Shown here: one piece after another, positions 46,982 to 57,933 of the stretch
Position numbering within the stretch: position 1 is the first letter of the stretch
How the letters are laid out: every line of letters starts with the position of its first letter
NCBI GenBank assembly: GCA_950097015.1
Contig: CATNEN010000005.1
Span: 5,137,501-5,201,500, forward strand
Origin: Macrostomum hystrix
Taxonomy: Eukaryota; Platyhelminthes; Macrostomidae
Reading direction: 5' to 3'
DNA length: 64,000 nt
Made by a program: the position numbers and the translations under genes
Notes under the pieces: model-generated
Seen by the model: only the letters and a program-made list of their open reading frames with translations
Told to the model about the DNA's origin: nothing
Database searches by the model: none

Positions 46982-47285
46982 CTTTGTAGTGGGGGGCAAA
47001 AATATCTAATCCATGCACGGCTAGCTAAAAATTAAGTTACTTTTTCAGCCCCTAAGTGGCCGAAAGGTGGCCGGAGGTAAGTGGCAGGCTAGTGGCCAAA
47101 TGTGTCCTGTGAAGTGGCCTCTATGGCCGTTTTTTTGTCCACTTAGGTGGCCGTACGCGAGACACGTTCGGCCACTTGCCGGCCACTTACATTCGGCCAC
47201 CTTTCGGCCACTTAGGGGCTGAAAAAGTAACTTAATTTTTAGCTAGCCGTGCATGGATTAGATATTTTTGCCCCCCACTACAAAG
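46982..47285. repeat. Near-perfect palindrome with 92-bp arms
   Basis: The left arm 46982-47073 is the reverse complement of 47194-47285, starting CTTTGTAGTGGGGGGCAAAA, with a loop of about 120 bp that itself has GTGGCC/GGCCAC repeats. It resembles a foldback element or MITE. No target duplication is obvious. The arms looked identical when read base by base. Confidence 0.85.
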
Positions 47286-47294
47286 CCCCCCACT

Positions 47295-48027
47295 TTATTT
47301 TTTACAGTGTAGGTAGTCTCTATTTGGGTAGCCGCTGTCACCAAGGAGATAGCCGTTCGGGTGAGGCCTCCATCCAGCTTCCAACAGCTCCTGCAGTGTG
47401 CTTCGCCGAAAAACTCTAGCGTCGTTCACCGCCCCGGGCCACTTCGCGGATATGAACAAGAAGCGATGACCGGGATCGCACACCAGCATCACGTTCACAG
47501 ATTTGTTGCCGTGGCGATTAACAAACTGCCCCGGATTGACATGCGGTTTTCTTATTTGTACATGGGTGCCGTTGATGCAGCCGATCACGCGTGGCAGGCC
47601 AGCGATATCTCGGAACTCCAGCAGACACTCGATTCATGTTGGCATCCTCTGGCCACTTCACCAGCTCCGGCAGAAGTAGCTCGTTGACTGCACCAACTAC
47701 TCGATGCACAGCTCTGCTCACTGTTGGTTTTGTCACACCGTGAGCATCGGCAATGGTGCTGTAGTTTGCACCGGTTGCGAGGAACCGCAATGCTACTCGC
47801 ACCTGCTGCGACGGCTCCAGAGCAGCATTTGATCGAGTGGGGTGTTGCAGTCGATGTCCAATTGCCGTGCATACTGTCTCCACGTCCTCCTTTATCAGTC
47901 GAAATCGGGATTGATGATTGTCAGGGCGATCTTCAAATTGAAAATTTATCCGCGGTTTGAACATTCGTGGTCGCCTTGCAGCGTTCTGAGGCTGATCCTC
48001 CTCGTCTGAGGAGTCCGACTCGAACAT
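47295..48027 (-). pseudogene. PIF/Harbinger-type transposase fragment
   Basis: Two frames overlap. From 48027 the protein begins MFESDSSDEEDQ, has a helix-turn-helix-like region (NYSTIADAHGVTKPTVSRAV) and runs to about 47630. One frameshift leads to the DDE_Tnp_4 core IGCINGTHVQI, FLFISAKWPGAVNDARVF and YLLGDSGYPNR. The first catalytic Asp of the usual GCIDGTH is Asn. The third acidic region and the C-terminus are missing beyond 47310, next to the palindrome. The copy is inactive. Confidence 0.8.
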
Positions 48028-48118
48028 AGTGACTCGATTAGTGACTATGACTGCCGTAAGATCGCTGAGTTAAAAGCTCGACAAGAAGAAACAGATTATT
48101 CAGACTATTGAAATGGGA

Positions 48119-50387
48119 GGGTCTTTTGCAAGCGCCGACCTGCACTCATGAGAGAAGATTCCTAGGGCGGGCGACAGAGTCGACTTAAATGACCGCTTAG
48201 CTACACGCGAGATTTCGCGGAAAGAGAGAGGAGATGCAGGGAGGTTCAGCGGATGCAGGGAGTAGTCCTATCGGCCTCAGGCTGGCCAGTTCCACTCGTC
48301 CCATAGGCCACAGGTATGACGGCCGTGCCTACCCCAAGCAATGCTCGAAACCGGCTAAAAGTCTAAAGTGAGGGGTCGGACTATCCGTAGTCAGACAGGA
48401 CAGGGCTAGCCAGCCTACTGCCGTCAGTAGCATGTAAGTAACCGACTCCTAACCTAGGTAGCGGTGGTCGAAACGGCCCAGGCTCTTGTCACAGAAATGC
48501 GGAAAGGCTATTGGCAAAGCGGAAAATGATCTAGGGTAGCGCCACCACCCAATGCGCCTACGTTGCCACCGCAGACATTTGGGAACTTGGGTCCCCGGAG
48601 TACACCGCTCCTAGTTTATCACGTAGATCTAGACAAGCCGAAAAATAGGGCATTCTGCAACTTCCGTTTTAGACTGGGGTGAGAGCCCCAGAATGGATCG
48701 AGACACGCCTCAAAAGGGGATTCCTGAATTCGCGCTACAGGGGTCTAGGAAGGTGGTACTCAGAACTCGAATGAAAATCCATAGCCGGAACCCTACTCAT
48801 GAGACATCAGACACGTTCTTTACATTAGACTGCAGCCTACACATTAGGTAACTAGCAAATCCGAATCTGTGTGAGATGAGGAAATCAGAGACTGGAGAGA
48901 TAAAACAGAACACTGGCTGAGTGATTACGCAAGCGCAAGATTATTGGATCATCACTCTCGCTCCTGTGGCGGCAGTTGCGAGAGGGGGATAAGGGAAAAC
49001 TCCATTGGAAAGGGAGTTCGACACGTACACCTTGAACCCGCCCGAGAGGAAGAAGGAAAGCCCGCAAAGGATTCCCCCGACCTACTGGGAAGAAATGCAC
49101 GCCCTACACTCCGCATTTTACCCGCGAATCCCTAGCTCCATATTACTCTCATGCGCGCTTACAGTCGTCTTCCTGCCGCAGCTTTCAGCTCAGCATCACC
49201 AGAGCCCACCCCCTTAGGAGATTAGCCACTCATCTCTGAGGGCTGTCTAATAGAGAAAATAAAAATGAGGCGGACACGAAATGAAAGGATTTAATTTGTA
49301 GTTAAAGTTCGCCTAGTGTGAAATTAATTGGCTAATCGTTATTAGTTTATTAGGCTAGGAATTCTAAAGCCCCTCCCACTACTGTGCCGCCTAGCTAGGA
49401 GAATAGGTCCTTTAGGAGCAAAAATTAGAAACCGCTGCGCGGGTTACTTAGCTGGAGTCGTTCGGCCGCGTGCTGCAATCCCGTAGTTCTCGGGGAGAGG
49501 CAGGGCAAGATAGCAAAGGCAGAGGAAGGACAGATTATGTCGATGCGGGCAGGGGCCGACGCACCAGGAGCTCAAAGGCTCAATTAGAGTGCTCACCTAA
49601 AGAGGTGGCTGTCGCTACCAGGGGGAAGGAAACAGGCAATGGGCCTGTGAGCGCTAAATCTGAGCTTATAGCTCTGGGGTCTAAGCCCTATGTGGAGAAT
49701 TGGGTCCGGGATAAGCGCTCTGGGTCCGGTGGGAGTCCGGCCCGGCAAAGGTAATGTCGGAGATAGTCCGCCGGGCAGGTCCAGGTCCTAGAGGGAGCAG
49801 CGCAGCGCGCTTGCTTAAATAGTCCTGCAGCACGCCAACCTCGACATCCATCAAAATAACCCACATTCGCGCCAGCCTGTCAACGGGGAATCGAAGCGGC
49901 GATGGGCCACCCCAATTACCCAATGAACCGACGGCGGGAAACGACAGATGTTCTGCGCGAACAGCCGCCGGCAGTCGGCCAATGATTGTTACTCCGCCGG
50001 GACAATGGGAAGCGCAGGCGCCGACCTGCCTACAGTGACATTTACATGTATCTAAAGGAGGGAGGTCATAAAGTCGAGCTGGGCTCGAATACTGTAAAGA
50101 AGTGGGGACATGAAGAATTAATGATCACTCAACTACCTCAATGACCTAAACTACTCATACAATGAAAGCTATGGCCGCGATCAGTCATTCCTGCAGGGGT
50201 CTAGACAGATCCAGGGAAATGGGATTCGACGGCTACTTAATTCACCGCCGCCCAAAACCCGGCCCTAAGATTAATGATCTTGTTTGCGGCCAGCTGCTAT
50301 GTGGGTCGCAATTATTAGGTACTTAAAAATTTGAAAAATTCTGCTGGCTTACATTCCCACTCGATTCCCGCAGCACACTCCACATCA
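48119..50387 (+). repeat. LTR-like element family L, copy 2 (2269 bp, complete)
   Basis: It starts TGAAATGGGAGGG and ends CTCCACATCA, flanked by CTAT at 48115-48118 and 50388-50391. Homology with copy 3 starts and stops exactly at these points. No long conserved ORF is present. An AATAAAA-like signal lies near 49256. TG...CA ends, a 4-bp target duplication and no coding fit a solo LTR of a retrotransposon with unusually long LTRs. Eight-base imperfect inverted ends (TGAWGTGG) leave a small DNA transposon possible. Confidence 0.8.
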
Positions 50388-50391
50388 CTAT

Positions 50392-50611
50392 TTATCTCCA
50401 GACGGCTGCTCACTCATCCAGGCGCGCTGTCTATGAAACAAACCGCTTGTAACTGGCACTTGTCACTACTCGCTTGTCACTTGTTGGAGCTTGTAACTTG
50501 TAAAAATTCTATGTAACGAAAATCGCTGCTCACTGCTCACTTGTCACACTTGTAACTCCGACAAGTGCTCTATTAAACGGGGCCCTGGATGCTGGCCATC
50601 ATCAATCGGCA
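50392..50611. other. Short flank left of the GGCA transposon
   Basis: It contains repeated CTTGTAACT and CTTGTCAC words and, at 50589-50609, the first codons that continue the RAG1-N-like gene at 57934. Confidence 0.5.
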
Positions 50612-50627
50612 GGGTAAATCCAAAATT
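50612..50627 (+). repeat. Left TIR
   Basis: GGGTAAATCCAAAATT, 16-bp perfect match to the inverse of 57918-57933. Confidence 0.88.
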
Positions 50628-51007
50628 TCCGACACAATGGTAAAAAATTGTGTCCTAGGACTGCCAAAAGTAATAGGACCAACGATGGTCATAAAGAATG
50701 GTCTTAAATAAGACATATAAGTGTATTCTATTTAGAAAATCAAGAGTTAAAGGCGAAAACATTCCCAACAAAATTCCTGGAATGCAAATTGTAAAAAAAA
50801 AAGGTTTTTTTAGTGTCCCACGCGTAAATTTTTTTTCAAATAAAAAAATTATTATTTGAACTGCTTATAATCATTTGCTCTTTGCTTTTTTTGCTTGCTA
50901 ACATACTAAACAGTATTGTTTTAATGCACTCGTTTTTCAAGTGGCTAATTTCAGACTAATTTTCTGCCATTTTGTTCTGTCCCAACAATTCACTGTTGTT
51001 GTGATAA

Positions 51008-51396
51008 GTCACATAGCCGACGCTTGATTGAAGCAATCTGTAAGTCAATTTATGCTTATGAGAATGTCTTTTTATACACCTACTATCACTGTACAATGGT
51101 CACTAAGTGGAATTTCTATATCTGTAATATGCTTAAAGCAGTTACTGATTCAATGCAGTATCGTGATGTAATAGGCACAATTTGTCACATAGCCGACGCC
51201 ACTCGTTTTCAAATCTCTTTCTGATGCTTTACTGTAAGTTTGTTTTCTGTTTTTATTTTCTTTTATTGACCTCTGGGCTACAAGTTTTTATGATTTGCGA
51301 AAATAATCTTTAAAGCAATACTTTTTTAGTATATTAGCACAACTTGTCACAGCCGATGGCGTCGGCTGTGTGACAGGTAGCGTCGGCTATGTGACA
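51008..51396 (+). repeat. Left subterminal repeats TGTCACATAGCCGACGC
   Basis: Direct copies lie at 51008 and 51183, a palindromic pair at about 51344-51375 (TGTCACAGCCGATGG/TCGGCTGTGTGACA) and an inverted copy at about 51380-51396. The same word is tandem at the other end, so it is a candidate transposase binding site. Confidence 0.8.
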
Positions 51397-51520
51397 GGTA
51401 ACATTAACTATAGTAGGAAGCACATGGAAGTCTGGAACTGGAAGTCTAGCCTTGGAAATATGATTTACTACTTTACTAGCATTAAACAATACTTTCATTA
51501 TTTACCCACAGCTTGCAAGG

Positions 51521-54500
51521 ATGGTAATCGATATCGAAAAAAAGCGAGAGCGGGATCGGCGCTATCGCGAAAAGCAGCGGCTAGAAAATAAGGAAAACTT
51601 CAATTCAAAAAGGAAAGAGACTGCGAAGAAATGCCGCCAGAAGAGAGCAGAAAAAATGACTCCTCGAGATAGAAGAGCAGATCAGAAGTCTGCCAGAGAG
51701 AGAAAGAGACTGGAGCGTTGCAGGAAGAAGCAGCAAGCTGCAGCTGCAATGACGCAGCTAGTCCAACAAGATACTCCTGATGCTGCTGCCGACATCCCTA
51801 GCAGCAGCACCTGCCTGGCATCTGGTAGTGAAGGTCTGACGGCGATGGCGAGTCCGATGGCAACAGCAAGGACTCCGACTACTTCGGCGATTGTAGTTTC
51901 GACTCCAAGTCCAAGAACCAGGGCGATGGAGCAACTAACTCCAGGAAGTACATCGACTATTCCGTGGTGAAGTGGGTGGGTGTTTGCAATCCGATGACCT
52001 GTCCTCATGAGAGAAGAGAGTGTGGGAATGGCGATAGAGTCAGAAGTCGTACCGCAAAGCCTCGCGATTTGTCGCGGAAAGAGGGATGAAGGGAGAGATG
52101 AAGGGAGAGACAGTGGATGCAGGGAGTGGTCCTCTCGGCCTCAGGCTGGCCAGTCCCACTCAACCCATAGGCCACAGGCATGACTGCCGTGCCTACCCCA
52201 AGCAGTGCTCGAAACCGGCTAAAGTCCAAGAGATATCGGACTACCCGCAAGCAGGTAGGACAGGGCTAGATAGCCTACTGTCATCAGTAGCATGTACATA
52301 ACTGACTCCTAACAGTGGTAGCAGTGGTCGATTCGGCCTAGGCTCTTGTCTTAGAAATGCGGAAAGGCTATTGGCAAAGCGGAAAATGATCTAGGGTAGC
52401 GCCACCACCCAATGCGCCTACGTTGCCACCGCAGACATTTGGGAACTTGGGTCCCCGGAGTTCACAGCTCCTAGTTTGTCACACAGATCTCAGACAAGCC
52501 GAAAAATAGGGCATTCTGTAACTTCCGTTTTAGACTAGGGCGAGGACCCCAGAATGGATCGAGACACGCCTCAACAGGGGATTCCTGAATCTGCGCTACA
52601 GTGGTCTAGAAAGGTGGTACTCAGAACCTGAATGAGAAACCCATAGCCAGAATCCTACTCATGGGACATCAGACACATTCTGTACATTAGACTACAGCCT
52701 ACACATTAAATAACTAGCAAATCCGAATCCGTGTGAGTGGAGGAAAACAGAGGCAGGAGAGGTTAAGCAGAACACTGGCTGAGTGATTATGCAAGCGAAA
52801 GATTAAATGATCGTCGCCCTCGCTCCCGTGGCGGCAGCAGCGAGAGGCGGGGAACAGAAGGGAAACTTAATTGGCAGGGGAGGTTGACACGTACTCCTTG
52901 ATCCGCCAGGAAGAGAGGAAAAACCCGCCAAGGAATTCCCCACCCCTAGCAGAGAAACACATGCTACGCTCCGCATATTACTCGCAAATCCCTAGCTCCA
53001 TATTACTCTCATGCGCGCTCACAATTGTCTTCCTGCCGCAGCTTTCAGCTCGGCATCACCAAAGCCCACCCCCTAATGAGTTAGCCACTCATGATTGAGG
53101 GCTGTCTAATGGAAAAATAAGAGGAAAAGAACAGCATGATAAAAAGGTTTAGTTGTTATTAAATTGGCCTAATTATTAAAGCGGCAATCCGTTAATAAAT
53201 GGTTTATTAGGCTAAAATACCGCCCTTGCCCCGATTGTCCCACTAGCTAAATAATAAATCCCTTAAGGATAACAATTAAAATCCGCTGCGCGGGTTACTT
53301 AGCTGATTGTTGGTTTGACTTCGCTGCAGGCCGTCGTTCTCGCGGGGATTGGCATACGAAAAGGGAAAGAGGAAGGGGATTTCTAAGTGCAGCTGGCAAG
53401 GGGCCAAACTGCAGGGAGCTCAAGGCTCAATTTAGGCTCACCTTAGGAGGTGGCTTGCGCTCGAGGACTCTAGCAGGTATTGACCTGCGACTATACTTTG
53501 GAGCCTTAGGCTCAGGGACTAAGCGCTAGACTCTAAGGGGGGAGTCCACGGACCGAGCTCCGGGACCGGACAGGGGGAAAAGGTATGGGGGAAGGAGAAA
53601 GGTTGAAAAGGAAGGGTTCAAAAAAAAGGTCCAAAGGGAGGTTCCTCTAGGGGCAGCGCAGCGCGCTTTCTTAAATAGTCCTGCAGCTCCGTCAACCCCG
53701 CATTCATCAAAGCAACCCACATGCTCGCCAGCCTGTCAGCGAGGAATCGGGTCGGCATTATGCCACCCCAATTGCCCACTGAAGCGGCGGCGAGAATCGC
53801 CAGATGCCCCACTAGGAGCGTCTGCCGGCAGTCGGCCAATGATTGTGATCCCGCCGGGATATGGGAAGCGCAGGCGCCGACCTGCCTATAGTGTCGTTAC
53901 ATGTATCTAAAGGGGGAAAAGGTCATAATCGAGCTTCGGCTCGGGTTACAGTAAAGAAAAGGGGACATGAAGAATTAATGCTCGCTCTAGACGCATGAGT
54001 GATCCCTACAATCTGATCGCGGTTTGGAGGGGAATTATGACCTAAACTAGTCCATACAGTATTGCTATGGCCGCGATCAGTCACTTCTACAGGAGACTAG
54101 ACAGATCCGAGGCAAGGGGAATCGGCGGCTACTTAATTCACCTCCGCCCCAAGCCTGGCCCTAAGATTAATGATTGTGTTCTGCGGCCAGCTGCTATGTG
54201 GGTCGCGATTATTTGGCTACTAAAAATTTGAAAAATTATGCTGGCTCACACTCCCACTCGATTCCCGCAGCACACTCCACATCAGTGGACAGATCTTTCT
54301 GCCAGGAGTGTGGCTGCACGTGCTCGTGAAAGCGACCGCGCCAGGCAGCAGCTCAAGCAGGCATTAGACACCAACAAGCAGCTCAAGAGGGATTCTGAAC
54401 GCTACAAGAAGCGCTATTATCGCTTGGTGAGTCATAATTTGATATGACTTTAAAGTAATATTAAATATATGATTAATTTTTTTCTGTCTTGATAGCATGG

Positions 54501-57365
54501 CAGATTTTATGGCAGATGCTTTATGGCAGATGCTTAAGAGCCAGAAAGCTCCATCTGCCAATTTGCGTCAGCGACGAGTAAAATCGGATTTTCGGTCGGG
54601 TCTCAAAAGTGCCTGCTTCAAGCAGCTGCAGCTGCATATTCGCCGGGTCCGCACTTCGCGCGCACTGTCCGACGCTTCCGTGTCCGCAAGTGATGTAGCT
54701 CTCGATGTGCTAGCCGGATTTCGGCGCACACGTGCAGTTGTGCTCATCATGAAGAAGGTAAAATCGATTATAGCTAAGTTGGGTCTGGTGTTTCATCAGT
54801 TGGACAATTACTTATCAGTTGAATATGATTACTCTACATTTCTGTAATCGAACATAATAGATAGAGCAGGATAGAGAAGTAGAGTAGACAGAGTTGGAAT
54901 TAGGCTCGGAGTTATCTTCTAGCTGTAGCAAAGTTATAATCTATCACTCAATATCACTCAATCACTCAATAATCTATCTTATTACATGTACTTAATGCAC
55001 AGATCTGCCAGAATGTTCATCGCGGTGCAAGGCGTCACGTGATGAGGAAACTGCGGATCGGTTACCGCACACTCAGCCAGCCTGACCGACCGGCCAATGC
55101 TCAGCGAGCACCAACGGCTCTTGAGTCCAAGATAATTGATTTTGTCACGCGCGATGACAATTCGCGCCTGACGTCCGGAAGAAAGGACACTGTGCCGGCC
55201 GGTGGCGGCACTCAGATCCAGAAGCGATTTCTGAACTTCTCCGTCGACTTCCTATATGAGAAATTCCTCTCAGAGAACCCGGAGTTAAAAATCGCTCGAT
55301 CGACGTTCTATTTTCTCCGGCAGAAGGCCTTCTATGTAAAGCCGCCGCGCCTGTGCGACCGGCGCCAGTGCATGTGTTCACGCTGCGCCAATCTTGATGT
55401 GAGTTTGCAACTTAACTTTTTTAGACTTAACTTGTAATTTTTTATTTACCAGAAGTCTGCATTCCATTCTCAAAAACAAACTTAACATAATCCCAAATGC
55501 AGCTACTCGTCGATGCACTTTTCTGCCGGAAAATGCTGGGCTGTCGCGACAAACACCGGCTTCTTCAGGCAATAGTCTGCAAGAACGATGCGTACGCCTG
55601 CATGTACCGCGAGTGTGCGCAATGTCGTGAAAAGACAGTTGTCCCACACATGCCAGATGGCGCCAGAGACGACGATTTGACTTACCACCAGTGGGAGTTG
55701 ACGCAAAACAGAGCCACAGGCTTCAAGTCGACACAGTGCGTGGAGAAGTCCGACAGTCTGCCTAACGCATTCGACAAGTTTCGCCAGTTGCTGACTGAGT
55801 TCGCGGCGCACTCTTATCGAGTGCACCATCAGCTGGACGCTATGCGGCAGATACGCAGCACTGCAGCCCCTGGCCACATTATTCTGCACGTCGACTTTTC
55901 CGAGAATTACTCGGGAAAGTTTGGTCGTGAAGTACAGTCTGCCCACTTTGGTTTCCGTCAGGAGATCACGATTCATCAGGGTATTCTGTACAGGGTGGTA
56001 AGCTTTCATAGGGATAACCTAGTAACTCAATCATTTTGTTTGATATCTCATGAAAGGTTGGAAAGGATTTGATCAATGAATCGTAATTAAATTGATTTCA
56101 CATTCACTTTTATTTCACATGCTTTTCCCCATTCAGAACTCCGATCCCGTGCCGTTTGCGACGCTGTCGGAAGAAAAGACGAAGACATCGGAGGCCGTCT
56201 TGGCCCATCTACGGCCGATTCTCGACTTCAGCCAGTTAAACGGCCCAGTCGAACAAGTGACTGTTATTACGGATTCGCCGTCGTCCCAATATCGTAACAG
56301 AAACACAATGTTTCTGTTTCAGCGCGAGATGGCCATCCGAGGCATCGACTCCTGGCAGTGGCTATTTTCAGAAGCCGGGCATGGCAAAGGTGCTCCGGAT
56401 GGCGTTGGTGCTGTAATAAAGCGCAGCTGTGATCGCGCAGTGGCCAATGGTCACTCAGTGAATAACGTCTCAGAGGTCGAAGCTGCAATGAACGGCCAGC
56501 TTAGCGAGTCGCGCATTCTGCTGATGCGGGTAATAATATAGTTTGAGTAAATTGTATCATTGCTAAAAATGTACTTGTCACATCTTGGGGGAATAAAAAG
56601 CAGAGCTTATGATCTTATTGTTTTATCAACTTATTGATCAGGTACTTGCAGGTGACATTGCTGATGTTGCTATGGTACTCGAGGCAAACCGCCACACCAT
56701 CCCACCAATGCCGGGCCTTACCAAGACGCACCATGTCATGAAGGTTAACGAGTCCGCTCCAATCGTTTACCGCGAGCTTTCCTGCATTTGCGCTGATGCC
56801 TGCGTCTGCTTTGGCGCAAAGCAGTGGCATCCAAGACACCCCGATGCGGCACAATCGGAAGAGCATCCTGAGCACACAATGACTGACTGTCGACAAAATT
56901 GTTGAGCTGCCACTACCGAAGTCTGCACAGCCTACAGTGAACGACTTTGTCGCGGTCGTTTACGAGGACACGTGGTACCTCGGCCAAGTCACGGCTGTCA
57001 ATGGCGCCATGATAGCCGTCTCGTATATGCGTCGTGAGCATGATAACAACAGGTATGATGTATATGTATGCTGATGCATGATGTATGATGTATGCGCATA
57101 CTGTTAACAGAATACAACATTACTGAACTAATTAAATTCTTGTTTGCTCTTTCCCTTTGCCTCAAAACACCCATCTAGGTTCATCTGGCCCTCAAAGCTG
57201 GACAATGACAATATTCAAGCAGAGTCAATTCTGACTGTGTGCAGGGCGACGCCGGAACTGTTGCCTGGCAGCTCAAAACGCCGTTGTGCAATGGGCCTCC
57301 CAGATTGCGAGTATCGGCGCATCCAGGCGTGCTACCAGACGATGGAAGTCACCACTGGGGTGTAG
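51521..57365 (+). CDS. Multi-exon transposase of the GGCA transposon, first coding exon split by LTR-like copy 3
   Basis: Exon 1 (from 51521, MVIDIEKKRERDRRYREKQR) encodes basic helices and is cut at 51967. It resumes at 54289 with TDLSARSVAARARES and a coiled coil to 54426. Further exons: about 54527-54757, 55003/55012-55398, 55503-55997, 56137-56529, 56642-57052 and 57179-57365, all GT-AG. Motifs: STFYFLRQKAFYVKPPRLC with CMCSRC; a putative RNase H-fold catalytic core HVDFSENYSGKFGREVQSAH, VITDSPSSQYRN and EAGHGKGAPDGVGAVIKR; a Cys cluster CICADACVC; a Tudor/BAH-like NDFVAVVYEDTWYLGQV continuing FIWPSKLD. The acidic residues in these motifs are the likely catalytic set. A +1 shift near 56885 is needed inside the exon at 56642-57052. 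That shift and the insertion probably inactivate this copy. I have seen this arrangement in invertebrate repeat proteins but cannot name it firmly. Confidence 0.75.
51968..54284 (+). repeat. LTR-like element family L, copy 3 (2317 bp, complete)
   Basis: It starts TGAAGTGGGTGGG, ends CTCCACATCA and is flanked by GTGG at 51964-51967 and 54285-54288. Taking it out with one GTGG rejoins the transposase frame (IPW then TDLSARS). Its body aligns with copies 1 and 2 throughout. An ORF reading out of its right end into the transposase is incidental. Confidence 0.88.
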
Positions 57366-57685
57366 AGTTTCTTGTGGGCTGCTGGTTCGTTTTTCTATTT
57401 TTGTGACATCAAACATTATGGTATAGGGCCTTTGCTTAGTTGCGTTTTATGCGCCTTTTATGCAATTTATGCGCCTCCAATATGCTGCCATATACCTTCT
57501 GCTCTCTGATAGTCGCTGTTTTACTTTATCAATTCTTTCAATATATTCGATTCTCTACTAACGAAGCCACTTTGAATTGAATGGGAAGCCTTTTTGACAG
57601 GAGAACTTTTCTGTTAGTAATTTCGAGCATATCCAAGTATTTATTTCATGCAGACAACACTTAAAATTTCACTGCCAACAAGTGG

Positions 57686-57769
57686 TGTCACATAGCAGAC
57701 GCTTGATGTCACATAGCCGACGCTTGATGTCACATAGCCGATGCTTGATGTCACATAGCCGACGCTTGA
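57686..57769 (+). repeat. Right subterminal 21-bp tandem repeat
   Basis: Four copies of TGTCACATAGCCGACGCTTGA with two single-base variants, in the same orientation as the left-end copies at 51008 and 51183. Confidence 0.92.
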
Positions 57770-57917
57770 AATATCTGAAAATGAGAAAATAATGAGTTAT
57801 ATCCATTTCTTGTGTTTTTCTTTATGATTTTCTTGATCTCAATATAATTTTCTTCTAACTAACAAAGAATTATGACAATAGAAAGTGGTAAAGTCTTAGG
57901 ACAAGATTTCTGTCAAT

Positions 57918-57933
57918 AATTTTGGATTTACCC
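57918..57933 (+). repeat. Right TIR
   Basis: AATTTTGGATTTACCC, the inverse of the left TIR, followed by the GGCA target duplication. Confidence 0.88.

Larger units (their letters stand above)
50612..57933 (+). mobile_element. DNA transposon with TIRs and 4-bp GGCA target duplication
   Basis: GGGTAAATCCAAAATT at 50612-50627 is the inverse of AATTTTGGATTTACCC at 57918-57933. GGCA flanks both sides (50608-50611 and 57934-57937). Removing the element and one GGCA restores the flanking gene's reading frame, strong evidence for the boundaries. It carries subterminal repeats near both ends and one transposase gene. The 7322 bp include the 2.3-kb LTR-like copy 3, so the original element was about 5 kb. 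A 4-bp duplication is shared by Sola, Chapaev and a few other superfamilies. I lean to a Sola-like assignment without certainty. Confidence 0.88.

Noticed and set aside
48119-54284. Calling family L a DNA transposon because of TGAWGTGG inverted ends
   Set aside because: The inverted match is only about 8 bp. TG...CA ends with 4-bp duplications fit a solo LTR at least as well, so I kept the neutral label.
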